From Magnetospirillum sp. ME-1 (GTDB taxonomy: Bacteria; Pseudomonadota; Alphaproteobacteria; Rhodospirillales; Magnetospirillaceae): 64,000 nucleotides of DNA. Location: assembly GCF_002105535.1 (NCBI RefSeq), contig NZ_CP015848.1:1674907-1738906 (forward strand), given 5' to 3'. A program made the translations under genes and the position numbers. Positions within the stretch are counted from its first letter, which is position 1; every line of letters begins with the position of its first letter. A model generated the notes under the pieces. That model was not told where the DNA came from. It saw only the letters and a program-made list of their open reading frames with translations, and did not search any database. Of the stretch, positions 19,467-28,900 are shown in pieces.

Positions 19467-20060
19467 CTAGTCCTTTTGCAGAAGGCGCGCAACATAGCGC
19501 GCCAGCATGTCGATTTCCATATTCACCTCGTCGCCGGGGCGATAGGTGCCGAAGGTGGTCACCGCCTGGGTATGGGGAATGACGTTGATGCCGAACCGGC
19601 GCCCGTCAACCTCGTTGACGGTGAGCGACACGCCGTCCAGGGCCACCGAGCCCTTGGGGGCGACGAAACAGGCCAGATCGGCGGGGCTTTCAAAGACATA
19701 GCGCTTGGATTCGTTCTCGGGCGTGATGCTCACCACCTTGGCGACACCGTCCACATGACCGGACACGATGTGGCCGCCCAACTCGTCGCCCACCTTCAGC
19801 GCCCGCTCCAGATTGACCTTGGAGCCTTCGCGCCACGAGCCCAGGGTGGTCTTGGACAGGGTCTCGGCCGAAGCCTCCACCGCATGCCAGTCCGGCCCCA
19901 CCTCGATGATGGTCAGGCACACGCCGTTATGGGCGATGCTGGCGCCGATGGCGATGGTGCTGGTGTCGTAGGCGCTGGCGATTTCGAAGCGGGCTTCCCG
20001 CCCCTCGCCGCGAACGATACGGCGCACCACGCCGAGATCGGTGACGATGCCGGTGAACAT
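19467..20060 (-). CDS. ribE: Riboflavin synthase, alpha subunit
   Basis: This 197-residue protein has two lumazine-binding repeats: MFTGIVTDLGVV with SIAHNGVCLTIIEV in the first, and LGGHIVSGHVDGVAKVV with SVALDGVSLTVNEVDGRRFGINVIPHT in the second. It dismutates two 6,7-dimethyl-8-ribityllumazine molecules to riboflavin. Start MFTGIVT is invariant in the family. It lies 14 bases after ribD and 4 bases before the preferred ribBA start. Confidence 0.96.
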   Translation of the reverse strand: MFTGIVTDLGVVRRIVRGEGREARFEIASAYDTSTIAIGASIAHNGVCLTIIEVGPDWHAVEASAETLSKTTLGSWREGSKVNLERALKVGDELGGHIVSGHVDGVAKVVSITPENESKRYVFESPADLACFVAPKGSVALDGVSLTVNEVDGRRFGINVIPHTQAVTTFGTYRPGDEVNMEIDMLARYVARLLQKD

Positions 20061-20074
20061 GAGCAACCTCGCTT

Positions 20075-21202
20075 CTAAAGACGAATATAGGTTTCCATCA
20101 CGTCGTCGCCCACGGCGCGGATATCGACGCGTTCGAAATGGGGCGTCTGGGCCAGATGGTCGATGCCGAACGACACGGCGGCCGGCAGGCCATCGCCGCC
20201 CATCAGGCGGGGCGCGCGGAACCACACCAGGCGGTCCACCAGCCCGGCACGCAGCAGGGCGGCCGACAGGTGGGCGCCGCCTTCCACCAGCACACGGGTG
20301 ACGCCGCTCTCGCCCAGCGCCTGCAGCGCCAGTTCCAAGTCGATGGCGCCGTCTGGTCCTGCCGAAACCTCGACCACGTCCACTCCGGCATCCTCAAAGG
20401 CCTCGCGGCGGTCGTCGTCGCAATCCTCCAGCGTCAGCAGCCAGGTGGGAACGTCGTTGGCGGTCGCCACCAGCCGGCTGGTGAGCGGCAGGCGCAAACG
20501 CCCGTCCACCACCACGCGCACCGGCGAACGCTCCACCAGTCCGGGCAGGCGGCAGGTCAGGTCGGGATCGTCATGCAGCGCGGTGCCGCTGCCCACCATG
20601 ATGGCGTCGGTCTCGGCGCGCAGCAGATGGGAGCAGGCACGGGCCTGTTCACCGGTGATCCAGCGGCTTTCGCCCGTATGGGTTGCGATACGGCCGTCCA
20701 GGGTGGTGGCCAGTTTCAGGGTGACCAGCGGCCGCCCGGTAGTGATGCGCAGGAAGAAGCCGGCGTTGAGCTCGGCGGCCTCGGCGTGCAGCACGCCCTC
20801 GGTCACCGGAATGCCCGCCACCCGCAAACGGTCGATGCCCTTGCCGGCCACCCTTGAATCGGGGTCCTGCACCGCCACCACCACCCGCGACACCCCGGCG
20901 GCGACCAGGGCGTCGGCGCAGGGCGCGGTCTTGCCGTGATGGGCGCAGGGTTCCAGGGTGACGTAGACGGTGGCGCCCTGGGCGGCGTTTCCGGCCATGG
21001 CCAGGGCCTCGGTCTCGGCATGGGGGCGTCCGCCCGGCTGGGTCCAGCCGCGTCCGACCACCCTTCCATCCTTCACGATGACGCAGCCCACCGCCGGATT
21101 GGGCCATACGGTGCCCAGGCCACGGCGGGCCAGCGCCAGGGCGGCCCGCATGTGACCCAGGTCGATCTCGGCTTGAGTGCGATCAGTCGTGGCGGCTGAC
21201 AA
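20075..21202 (-). CDS. ribD: Bifunctional riboflavin biosynthesis protein RibD (deaminase/reductase)
   Basis: The N-terminal cytidine-deaminase-like domain has [35 protein letters not shown] (zinc His and catalytic Glu) and [22 protein letters not shown] (zinc Cys pair). The C-terminal reductase has [23 protein letters not shown] and [24 protein letters not shown]. It converts the GTP cyclohydrolase II product to the ribitylamino-uracil. A TTG start at 21202 behind GGGGAAGATGG is preferred: the ATG at 21151 ([11 protein letters not shown]) would trim the first helix that homologues have. The TTG start overlaps nrdR by 20 bases. Confidence 0.92.
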   Translation of the reverse strand: MSAATTDRTQAEIDLGHMRAALALARRGLGTVWPNPAVGCVIVKDGRVVGRGWTQPGGRPHAETEALAMAGNAAQGATVYVTLEPCAHHGKTAPCADALVAAGVSRVVVAVQDPDSRVAGKGIDRLRVAGIPVTEGVLHAEAAELNAGFFLRITTGRPLVTLKLATTLDGRIATHTGESRWITGEQARACSHLLRAETDAIMVGSGTALHDDPDLTCRLPGLVERSPVRVVVDGRLRLPLTSRLVATANDVPTWLLTLEDCDDDRREAFEDAGVDVVEVSAGPDGAIDLELALQALGESGVTRVLVEGGAHLSAALLRAGLVDRLVWFRAPRLMGGDGLPAAVSFGIDHLAQTPHFERVDIRAVGDDVMETYIRL

Positions 21203-21644
21203 CCATCTTCCCCAGGAAATCCTCGAAGTCCTTGGCTTCGCGGAAGTTGCGGTATACCGAGGCGTAGCGGACATAGGCGACCTTGTCGAGGTCCATCAGC
21301 ACCTCCATCACCAGTTCGCCGATGAACTTGGAGGGCACCTCGTTCTCGCCCATGCTTTCCAGCCGACGATGGATGCCATTGACGATGCGCTCGATCTGCT
21401 CGTCGTCCACCGGACGCTTCCGGAGCGAAATCCTGAGCGATTTCAGCACCTTGTCGCGATCGAAGGGCGAGCGCGAGCCGTCCTTCTTGATCACCACCAG
21501 ATCACGGATCTGCACCCGCTCGAAGGTGGTGAAGCGCGAACCGCATTCGGGGCACGAGCGCCGCCGCCGGATGGCCGAGTTATCCTCGGTCGGCCGCGAA
21601 TCCTTCACCTGGGTATCGTCGTGACCGCAAAAGGGACACCGCAT
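21183..21644 (-). CDS. nrdR: Transcriptional repressor NrdR
   Basis: This 153-residue protein has an N-terminal zinc ribbon ([35 protein letters not shown]) and an ATP-cone domain ([30 protein letters not shown]). NrdR represses ribonucleotide reductase genes according to dATP/ATP state. Placement between glyA and ribD is conserved in many proteobacteria. Confidence 0.97.
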   Translation of the reverse strand: MRCPFCGHDDTQVKDSRPTEDNSAIRRRRSCPECGSRFTTFERVQIRDLVVIKKDGSRSPFDRDKVLKSLRISLRKRPVDDEQIERIVNGIHRRLESMGENEVPSKFIGELVMEVLMDLDKVAYVRYASVYRNFREAKDFEDFLGKMVVSRHD

Positions 21645-21703
21645 GATCTTTCCCCCCGGAATACGGCGGAGGCGGTCCTTGCCGCCTCCGTCCCTATGCT
21701 TGA

Positions 21704-22987
21704 TTACTGGTAGATCGGGAAGCGCTTGCACAGCGCCGCCACCTCGGCCCGCGCCCGGGCCTCGGCAGCCGAGTTGTCCTCGGGGTTGGCGGCCAGACCG
21801 TCGAGCACGTCGCCGATCAGCTCGCCCACCTTCTTGAATTCCTCGACGCCGAAGCCGCGCGTGGTCGCCGCCGGGGTGCCCAGGCGCACGCCGGACGTAA
21901 TGGTCGGCTTCTCGGGGTCGAAAGGGATGCCGTTCTTGTTGCAGGTCATGCCGGCATGTTCCAGGCTGGCCTCGGCAGCCTTGCCGGTCAGCTTCTTGGG
22001 CCGCAGATCCACCAGCATCAGGTGGGAATCGGTGCCGCCCGACACGATGTCCAGGCCGCGACGCACCAGGGTGTCGGCCAGGGCGCGGGCGTTGTCGACC
22101 ACCTGACGGGCATAGAGCTTGAACTCGGGGCGCAGCGCCTCGCCGAAGGCCACCGCCTTGCCGGCGATGACGTGCATCAGCGGCCCGCCCTGGATGCCCG
22201 GGAAGATGGCCGAATTGATCTTCTTGCCGATCTCGGCGTCGTTGGACAGGATCATGCCGCCACGCGGACCGCGCAGGGTCTTGTGGGTGGTGGTGGTCAC
22301 CACATGGGCGAAGGGCAGCGGATTGGGATACACGCCGCCCGCCACCAGGCCGGCGAAGTGCGCCATGTCCACCATGAAGAAGGCCCCGACCTCGTCGGCG
22401 ATCTTGCGGAAGCGGGCGAAGTCGATGGTGCGCGGATAGGCCGAGCCGCCGGCGATGATCAGCTTCGGCTTGTGGGTGCGGGCCAGTTCCTCCACCTCGG
22501 CGAAGTCGATCTGGGCGTCCTGCTTGCGCACGCCGTACTGGATGGCCTTGAACCACTTGCCGGACTGGTTGGGAGCGGCGCCGTGGGTCAGATGGCCACC
22601 GGCGGCGAGGCTCATGCCCATGATGGTGTCGCCGGGCTGCAACAGGGCCATGAATACGCCCTGGTTGGCCTGGGAGCCCGAGCTGGGCTGAACGTTGGCG
22701 TAGGTGCAGCCGAAGATCTGGCAGGCGCGCGAGATGGCCAGGCTTTCGGCGATGTCCACGAACTCGCAGCCGCCGTAATAGCGCTTCCCGGGATAGCCCT
22801 CGGCGTACTTGTTGGTCAGCACCGAGCCCTGGGCCTCGAGCACCGCGCGGGACACGATGTTCTCCGACGCGATCAGCTCGATCTGGTCCTGCTGGCGCGT
22901 CAGCTCCTTGGTGATGGCCGCGAAGACTTCGGGGTCACGCTCGGAAAGCGGAGTACGGAAAAAGGCATCGGTGGAGACGCTGGACAT
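21704..22987 (-). CDS. glyA: Serine hydroxymethyltransferase
   Basis: This 427-residue PLP enzyme interconverts serine and glycine with tetrahydrofolate. The PLP lysine is in [17 protein letters not shown]; other marks are [36 protein letters not shown] and [18 protein letters not shown]. It is full length. It lies 24 bases downstream of rpiB and leads into nrdR-ribD, so this part supplies glycine and one-carbon units alongside flavin synthesis. Confidence 0.98.
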   Translation of the reverse strand: MSSVSTDAFFRTPLSERDPEVFAAITKELTRQQDQIELIASENIVSRAVLEAQGSVLTNKYAEGYPGKRYYGGCEFVDIAESLAISRACQIFGCTYANVQPSSGSQANQGVFMALLQPGDTIMGMSLAAGGHLTHGAAPNQSGKWFKAIQYGVRKQDAQIDFAEVEELARTHKPKLIIAGGSAYPRTIDFARFRKIADEVGAFFMVDMAHFAGLVAGGVYPNPLPFAHVVTTTTHKTLRGPRGGMILSNDAEIGKKINSAIFPGIQGGPLMHVIAGKAVAFGEALRPEFKLYARQVVDNARALADTLVRRGLDIVSGGTDSHLMLVDLRPKKLTGKAAEASLEHAGMTCNKNGIPFDPEKPTITSGVRLGTPAATTRGFGVEEFKKVGELIGDVLDGLAANPEDNSAAEARARAEVAALCKRFPIYQ

Positions 22988-23011
22988 CGAATCTCTCTTC
23001 AGGTCGGCGGG

Positions 23012-23446
23012 TTAGGACAGCTTGGCGACACGCCGCGCGTGGCGGCCGCCTTCGAATTCGGTCTCGAGGAAAATCTTCAGGCAGTCGCGCGCCACTTCCG
23101 GACCGGTGGTGCGCCCGCCCATCACCAGGACATTGGCGTCGTTGTGGCCCCGGCACATGCGCGCCCCGAAGGCGTCGTGGACCAGGGCGGCACGGACATG
23201 GGCGAAACGGTTGGCGGCGATGGAGATGCCGATGCCGGTGCCGCACAGCAGAACGCCGCGCTGGACCCGGCCATCCTTGAGCGCCTCGGCCATCTTCAAC
23301 GCGAAATCGGGATAATCCACCGAGTCGGGGCCATCGGTGCCGAGGTCGAGCACCGACCAGCCGGACGCGGTCAAGTCCTTGACCAGCAGATCCTTCATCT
23401 CGATGCCGCCGTGATCGCAGGCAATGGCTATGGTTTTCGCGCTCAT
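23012..23446 (-). CDS. rpiB: Ribose-5-phosphate isomerase B
   Basis: This 144-residue protein of the RpiB/LacAB family shows IACDHGGIEMKDLL, VDYPDFALKMAEAL, GVLLCGTGIGISIAANRF (active Cys in LCGTG) and HDAFGARMCRGHNDANVLVMGGR. It interconverts ribose 5-phosphate and ribulose 5-phosphate, the latter being a substrate of the RibB reaction downstream. Start MSAKTIAIACDHGG; the frame is open 66 bases further upstream without support. Confidence 0.94.
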   Translation of the reverse strand: MSAKTIAIACDHGGIEMKDLLVKDLTASGWSVLDLGTDGPDSVDYPDFALKMAEALKDGRVQRGVLLCGTGIGISIAANRFAHVRAALVHDAFGARMCRGHNDANVLVMGGRTTGPEVARDCLKIFLETEFEGGRHARRVAKLS

Positions 23447-23512
23447 CAACACCCTACCCCGGCGATCCTTGTTCGAATGGGCTAGATACCATATGTCGGA
23501 CCGTCTTGCCAA

Positions 23513-23785
23513 TGCGCCACAAGCTTATGGGGCATGCCCGATCGCGACACAGTGCGGCGGCGAGGATTGTTCCAATAGGATCATGTTTGGGCATTACGGC
23601 AATAGAAACCCCGATTTCTATACAGACTATGGGCGTAAACCCCCATCCATCAGGATGATGATTATTGAAACCGACACCAACTCCAAGAACTCATTATTCA
23701 CGCGATTCAATTTCCAATTGACAGTGAAGTGCCGCCATGCATTCATTGATTCAATTATGCCAACAAACTGCGGTCGGACAGACAG
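23513..23785 (+). promoter_or_regulatory. A/T-rich promoter region upstream of mucR
   Basis: This stretch is much more A/T-rich than its surroundings, with TGATTATTGAAACC, ATTCACGCGATTCAATTTCC and TTGATTCAATTATGCC. No reading frame in it looks like a protein. MucR/Ros proteins bind A/T-rich DNA with TpA steps and repress their own genes, so autoregulation here is a reasonable inference. Confidence 0.5.
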
Positions 23786-24241
23786 ATGAGCGACATTAAC
23801 TCGGACAAGGCCAATCGTGACGACCTGCTGCGCATGGCCGTCGATGTAGTCGCCGCCTATGTGGGAAAGAATCCGGTGCCGGCGGGACAATTGCCGGAAC
23901 TGATCAATACCGTCTACGGCTCGCTTTCATCCCTTGAAGGCGGCCAGCCGGAAGCGAAGTCGGAGGCGCCGAAGCCCGCCATCGCCGTCAAGAAGTCGGT
24001 GACTCCCGACTACATCATCTGTCTCGAGGACGGCAAGAAGCTGAAGATGCTGAAGCGGCATCTGCGCACCACCTACAACATGACCCCGGACGAGTACCGG
24101 ATGAAGTGGGGCCTGCCGCCCGACTATCCCATGGTCGCCCCCAACTACGCCGCCCAGCGTTCCGACTTCGCCAAGAAGATCGGCCTGGGCCGCAAGGCCG
24201 GCGAAACCACGGACAAGCCGACCCGTCGCGGCCGCCGCTAG
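23786..24241 (+). CDS. MucR/Ros family zinc-finger transcriptional regulator
   Basis: This 151-residue protein has the MucR layout: an N-terminal oligomerisation half (DDLLRMAVDVVAAYVGKNPVPAGQLPELINTVYGSL) and a C-terminal prokaryotic zinc-finger domain (YIICLEDGKKLKMLKRHL, TTYNMTPDEYRMKWGLPPDYPMVAPNYA). Family members are H-NS-like repressors of exopolysaccharide, motility and cell-cycle genes. Where most homologues read HLRTHYN, this one reads HLRTTYN, so one expected zinc-ligand His is replaced by Thr. It has its own A/T-rich promoter region and terminator. Confidence 0.92.
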   Translation: MSDINSDKANRDDLLRMAVDVVAAYVGKNPVPAGQLPELINTVYGSLSSLEGGQPEAKSEAPKPAIAVKKSVTPDYIICLEDGKKLKMLKRHLRTTYNMTPDEYRMKWGLPPDYPMVAPNYAAQRSDFAKKIGLGRKAGETTDKPTRRGRR

Positions 24242-24262
24242 ACGCCATCGACGCAGACATTC

Positions 24263-24297
24263 AAACGGCGCGGGCCCCGGGGCACCGCGCCGTTTTT
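24263..24297 (+). terminator. rho-independent terminator of mucR (possibly bidirectional)
   Basis: An 11-bp stem AAACGGCGCGG/CCGCGCCGTTT with an 11-base G/C loop runs into TTTTT. It lies 21 bases after the mucR stop and 23 bases beyond the convergent gapR stop, so it may serve both. Confidence 0.88.
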
Positions 24298-24319
24298 GAT
24301 TCCGATACCCGGTGGAGGC

Positions 24320-24583
24320 TCAGGCCTCGCCGATGGCGGCGAGGTAGAGGTCGAGGATCTGCTGCTCCTCTTCCCGCTCCTGGCGGTCGCGCTTTCTCAG
24401 CGCCACGATCTTGCGGATGATCTTGGTGTCGAAGCCCTGGGACTTGCACTGGGCGTAGACGTCCTTGATGTCGGCGGCCAGCGCCTTCTTTTCCTCTTCC
24501 AGCCGCTCGATGCGGTCGATGAACTGCCGCAGCGCCTCGGCCGCGATGCCGCCGATCTGGCTGGTGTTCTGGTCGTCGCTCAT
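24320..24583 (-). CDS. gapR: GapR family nucleoid-associated DNA-binding protein (DUF2312)
   Basis: This 87-residue helical protein reads [54 protein letters not shown] then [21 protein letters not shown], the complete DUF2312 pattern. In Caulobacter, GapR encircles overtwisted DNA ahead of replication and transcription machinery and stimulates topoisomerases. The chosen start MSDDQNT fits homologues; the upstream extension has no support. It is convergent with mucR. Confidence 0.93.
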   Translation of the reverse strand: MSDDQNTSQIGGIAAEALRQFIDRIERLEEEKKALAADIKDVYAQCKSQGFDTKIIRKIVALRKRDRQEREEEQQILDLYLAAIGEA

Positions 24584-24673
24584 GGACAGGCTCCCTGCTG
24601 GAAATCGGCCCGAACCATAGCCAAGCACGGATGACGGTTCAAGCGGGGTGTTGCGCCATGATAAGGTGGGGCC

Positions 24674-24808
24674 ATGCGACACCTCGTCACCGCCATGCTT
24701 CTATGCCTGTCCCTGGGCCTGTCCCTGGCCGCCTGCGGCAATTGCGAGGTCACGGGCAACAACGACCGCACCAGGGGCTCGTGCTCGGTCTTCAACACCG
24801 GCTTCTAG
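24674..24808 (+). CDS. small lipoprotein, 44 residues
   Basis: The frame encodes [21 protein letters not shown] then [23 protein letters not shown]. It has a typical lipoprotein signal with lipobox LAAC and leaves a mature peptide of about 24 residues containing two further cysteines, which could form a disulfide. A GGTGGGG ribosome site precedes the ATG. The stop overlaps the end of the convergent amidohydrolase gene by four bases. No family recognised. Confidence 0.65.
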   Translation: MRHLVTAMLLCLSLGLSLAACGNCEVTGNNDRTRGSCSVFNTGF

Positions 24809-25596
24809 AAGATCTCGACGCGGTACAGTTCGTCGTCGGCCAGGACGTCGCCCAGCACCCCGGCCAGAATGCCGGCCCAGCGGATGCAGCCGGCTTCGTC
24901 GGCCACCTGGTCCTGGCGGATCTCGAACGAGACGTTGGGCAGCCCCGCCGCACCGGCATGGGTGTCGAGCGTATAGTTGATCTCGCGGCCCGAATAGGGC
25001 TGGTTGTCGCCCACCACCAGATCGCCGCGCGCCCGCAATGCCGCCAGCACCGGCACCGCCATGCGCGGATCGCGGTTCCAAAGCACGCCCACGTGCCAGC
25101 GGCGCGGCATCTGGCCCTGGATGCAGGGCGTGAAGCTGTGGATGGCCACCACGGCCGGCGGGCGGCCATGCCGCCACAGATGGGCGATACGGTCGCCGAT
25201 CTCGGTATGATAAGGCCAGAACCACGACCGGGCGCGGCTGTCGGCCTCCGCCTCGTCCACCGCCTCGTTGCCCGGCACCCGCACCCCGCAGGTCCGGGCG
25301 GGAATGGAGGACGGGTCACCGGGCTGGCGGTTGCAGTCGATGACCAGACGGCTGATTCCGGCCAGCACCGCCGGACAGCCCAGGGCCTCGGCCACCAGGG
25401 CGGCCACGCGGGCGGCGCCGATGTCCCAGGCCACATGGCTGGTCCGTTCGGCCTCGCCCAGGCCCAGATTGCCGAGACCGGCGGGAATGGCCGCCGACGC
25501 ATGGTCGCACACCACCAGCGCAGGCGCGTCGGCGCGCCCATGGACGGCATGGAAGGGGACCGGTGTTCCGTGGGGATCGGGAATGAACTTCAGCAT
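24805..25596 (-). CDS. N-formylglutamate amidohydrolase family protein
   Basis: This 263-residue protein shows LVVCDHASAAIPAGLGNLGL (metal His), HVAWDIGAARVAALVAEAL, SRLVIDCNRQPGDPSSIP and VVAIHSFTPCIQGQ, then NQPYSGREINYTLDTHAGAAGLPNVSFEIRQD. The family is zinc-dependent and hydrolyses N-formyl amino acids, classically at the end of histidine breakdown. No hut genes are adjacent, so the substrate is open; many stand-alone members act on other N-acyl amino acids. Confidence 0.85.
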   Translation of the reverse strand: MLKFIPDPHGTPVPFHAVHGRADAPALVVCDHASAAIPAGLGNLGLGEAERTSHVAWDIGAARVAALVAEALGCPAVLAGISRLVIDCNRQPGDPSSIPARTCGVRVPGNEAVDEAEADSRARSWFWPYHTEIGDRIAHLWRHGRPPAVVAIHSFTPCIQGQMPRRWHVGVLWNRDPRMAVPVLAALRARGDLVVGDNQPYSGREINYTLDTHAGAAGLPNVSFEIRQDQVADEAGCIRWAGILAGVLGDVLADDELYRVEIF

Positions 25597-25645
25597 GGCC
25601 AGGAGTATAACTTCAGAAATTCGAAAAAAAACGTTTCACGAGCTG

Positions 25646-25674
25646 TTGACAGCCCGTCCGGGTTTCCGTATTTT
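25646..25674 (+). promoter_or_regulatory. sigma-70-type promoter for rpmJ
   Basis: TTGACA and TATTTT are separated by exactly 17 bases and lie about 70 bases ahead of the rpmJ ATG. The upstream A-run (ATTCGAAAAAAAACG) could act as an UP element. This is one of the best consensus promoters in the window, as expected for a ribosomal protein gene. Confidence 0.78.
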
Positions 25675-25742
25675 CCCGGCCTCGCGCTTGCGAACCCAAG
25701 TGACGTCGTTTCGGCGACAATTACGCTTTAGGAAGTCGGACC

Positions 25743-25868
25743 ATGAAGATTCGTAACTCGCTGAAGTCGGCCAAGCTGCGCGACAAGAATTGCCGCATCG
25801 TTCGCCGCAAGGGCCGGGTCTACGTCATCAACAAGACGAACCCCCGCTTCAAGGCTCGCCAGGGCTAA
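25743..25868 (+). CDS. rpmJ: 50S ribosomal protein L36, zinc-independent (C-minus) type
   Basis: This 41-residue basic protein, [20 protein letters not shown] then [21 protein letters not shown], matches the alphaproteobacterial L36 form. Only one Cys remains, so it cannot form the CCCH zinc site of the C-plus form. The ATG is preceded by AGGAAG. It has its own promoter and terminator. Confidence 0.96.
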
Positions 25869-25912
25869 GGTCCGGCAGGCCGGTCGGCGCCCTTACAGGC
25901 TCGGATCGAAGC

Positions 25913-25950
25913 AAACCGCGCTCCCCCACCGGGAGCGCGGTTTTCTTTTT
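25913..25950 (+). terminator. rho-independent terminator of rpmJ
   Basis: A 13-bp perfect stem (AAACCGCGCTCCC and complement) with a 5-base loop is followed by TTTTCTTTTT. It also separates rpmJ from the convergent histidine kinase gene. Confidence 0.94.
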
Positions 25951-25958
25951 GCCTGGGC

Positions 25959-28900
25959 TTAAACCGCCGCCACCGCCTTGGCCGCTTCGTCGAAGGCCGC
26001 TTCCAGGGCGGGAAGCACCGCCAGCGCCTGGCCCAGATCGGCGGCGGCGGCGGCGGCCTCGGCCTCGGCGCACAGCTTGGCGAAGCGGAAGGCGCCGGCG
26101 CTGTTGCCCGCCCCCTTGGCGGAATGGGCCGCCTCGCGCGCCGCCAGGCAATCCCCCGCCTCGAGGGCATCGCCCAGTTCGGCCACCAGCGGCTGGGTGG
26201 TGTCCACGAACAGGGCCAGCAATTCCCTTACCTCGTCGCCGATATCGCCGAAGATCTGGCGCATGGGGGTAAGGTCGAGGACCGGCGGAAGACTGGGGTC
26301 TTCGGCGCTGGCCACCGGGGCGCCTCCCCCGGAGAGCGGGGCCGGCCGGAAACCGTCCGAACGCCGCTGGCGCAAACCGACCGCCACGGGCAACAGCCGG
26401 CGGATGGTGGCATCCAGTTGGGCGAGATCGATGGGCTTGGCCAGAAAGGCGTTCATGCCGCAATCCAGGCACCGCCGCGCCGTGCCGGCCAAGGCGTCGG
26501 CGGTCAGCGCCACGATGGGCAGATGGTGGACGGTTTCCATCTCCCATTCGCGGATGCGCTGGGTCAGCTCGTATCCGTCCATCTCGGGCATGTGGCAATC
26601 GGTGAGCAGCAGGCCGTAATCGCGGATCTGCATGCGCTCCCAGGCCTCGGCGCCGTTGCCGACCACCTCGATGGCATATCCCAGTCGTTCCATCAGATGG
26701 CGGATCACCACCTTGTTGGTGGGGTTGTCCTCGGCCACCAGGATCAGGGCGCCGGCGCTTGCCGCCTCCTCCATGGACGGCGGCAGCCATCCTTCCTCGA
26801 TGCCCTCGCCTTCCGCGGCATCGTCCTCGGCCGAGGCGCGCCCCACCGCCGCCGCCACGCTGCGCCACAACTGGCGGCGCCGCACCGGCTTGGGCAGGGC
26901 GGCGAACAGGCCGGCGGCCTTGACCTCGGCCGCGACGCTGGCGAAGGCGTCCTGGGCCACCAGCATCACCACCTTGAGATCCAGATCCGGCCCGGCGGCG
27001 GTCATCAGGGCGCCGGCCACCCCCATGCGCAGGCGGAAGTCCTGGCCGCCGTCCAGCAGGGCGACGTCATAGGTCCAGCCGGCCAGGGCGGCGGCACGCA
27101 CGGCGGCCACCGCGCTCTCGACGCCGACGACCACCGCCACCTGGGCGCCAAGATGGCCGAGATACTGGCGCAGGCATTCCGCCGCCACCGGCCCTTCGGC
27201 CAGGACCAGAACGGCGATGCCCGACAGGTCCGGCCCGACCTCCATGGGCGCGTCGGCCTCGTCGGGCTGCAACGGCACCTGGAACCAGAAGGTGGAGCCC
27301 TGGCCGATATTGCTGCGCACCCCGATGTCACCATCCATCATGGCCACCAGACGGCGGCAGATGGACAGACCCAGCCCGGTGCCGCCATAGCGCCGGGAAA
27401 TGGTGATGTCGGCCTGCATGAAGGGTTCGAACAGGCGGGCCTGCTGTTCGGCATCCAGGCCGATACCGGTGTCGGTGATGGAGAATTCCAGGCGCAGCGG
27501 GCGTTCGCGCGGATCGACCGCGCGCACCGAAATGCGCACATATCCCTTGTCGGTGAACTTGATGGCGTTGCCGGCCAGATTGGTGATGATCTGGCGCAGC
27601 CGCACGGGATCGCCCACCACCCGGTCGGCCAGGGTGGGATCGACGAAGGTGATCAGGCTGATGCCTTTTTCCTGGGCGCGGATGGTCAGAAGGTCGGCCA
27701 CCCCTTCCACCAGATCCGCCACCGACAGCTCCACCAGCTCCAGCTGCAGCTTGCCGGCCTCGATCTTGGAGAAGTCCAGGATGTCGTTGATGATGGTGAG
27801 CAGCGCGGTGGCGGAATCGCGGATGACCCGGGCCATTTCCCGCTGTTCGGCGGGCAGCGGCATGTCTTCCAGCAGTTGGGCCATGGTCAGCACCCCGTTC
27901 ATGGGGGTGCGGATTTCATGGCTCATGGTGGCGAGGAACAGCGACTTGGCCTGGCTGGCCTCTTCGGCCACCTTCTTGGCCTCCGCCAGGGCGGCTTCCT
28001 CCTCCTTGTGCCGGGTGATGTCGGTGGACGACGCGATCACCGCCGGCTCGCCGTCCATCTCGATCTCGGCGGCCGACAACATGGCCCAGAACTCGTGGCC
28101 GTCGCTGGCCCGCATGCGGCATTCGAAACCGCCGACGAAGCCGCGCTTCCTCACCAGTTCCACCAACCGGGTCCGGTTCTCCGGGTCGGCGTAGCAGGAC
28201 GTCACCGTGGTGCCCAGGGCGCGGGACTTGGGCACCCGGTACAGCTCGGACCAACGGGGATTGACCAGCAGGATGGCGTTGTCCGACACCCGCGAGATGG
28301 CCAGCGCCAGGGGCGAGGTGTCGAGAATACGGCGCAGGCGCCGCTCGCTTTCGATCAGGGCCTCGGACGATTCCTGCAGCTTGGCCATGGCGTCGCGGAA
28401 CACCGCCAGTTCGGCGGCCATGTCGGTGATCTCGTCGTTGCCCTCGCCGGGAATGGGCGCCTGGAAGTCGCCCTCGGCGATGGCGTGCATGGACGACGCC
28501 AGACCGGCCAGACGCGACACCATGCTGCGCCCCAGATACAGCCAGATGAACAGCAGCGGCCCGAAGAAGGTCAGCATGGCCACCACCAGCATGGTGGTCC
28601 GCCCGCTGGACACCGCGGCTTCCGTGCGACGCTCGTTCTCGGCGGCCTCGGCCTCGGCCGCCGACACCAGGCGGCCCACCGAGGATGAAGTGCGGGCCAC
28701 CAGATCCCTGCCCTCGTCGTTGGCGGCGGCCAGACGGGCGATGGTCAGCATCTGAAGCGTGCGCAGTTCGAAGACGTTTTCCGGCCCCGTCCCCAGGGCA
28801 AGAACGCGCCTTGTCAGCTCGCGCGTCCGCTGGGCCTTGGCGCCGCTGCCGTCCACCAGTTCGGCCAGGGCGCGTACCTGCTCCTCGTAAGCGCTGCGCA

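Noticed and set aside
23424-23789. 121-residue rightward frame across the rpiB start and mucR upstream region
   Set aside because: It overlaps rpiB and the A/T-rich control region, has no ribosome site and mixed unnatural composition.
26124-28688. 854-residue open frame antisense to the hybrid kinase
   Set aside because: The kinase domains on the other strand are unambiguous; this frame is low-complexity His/Gln/Gly and has no family features.
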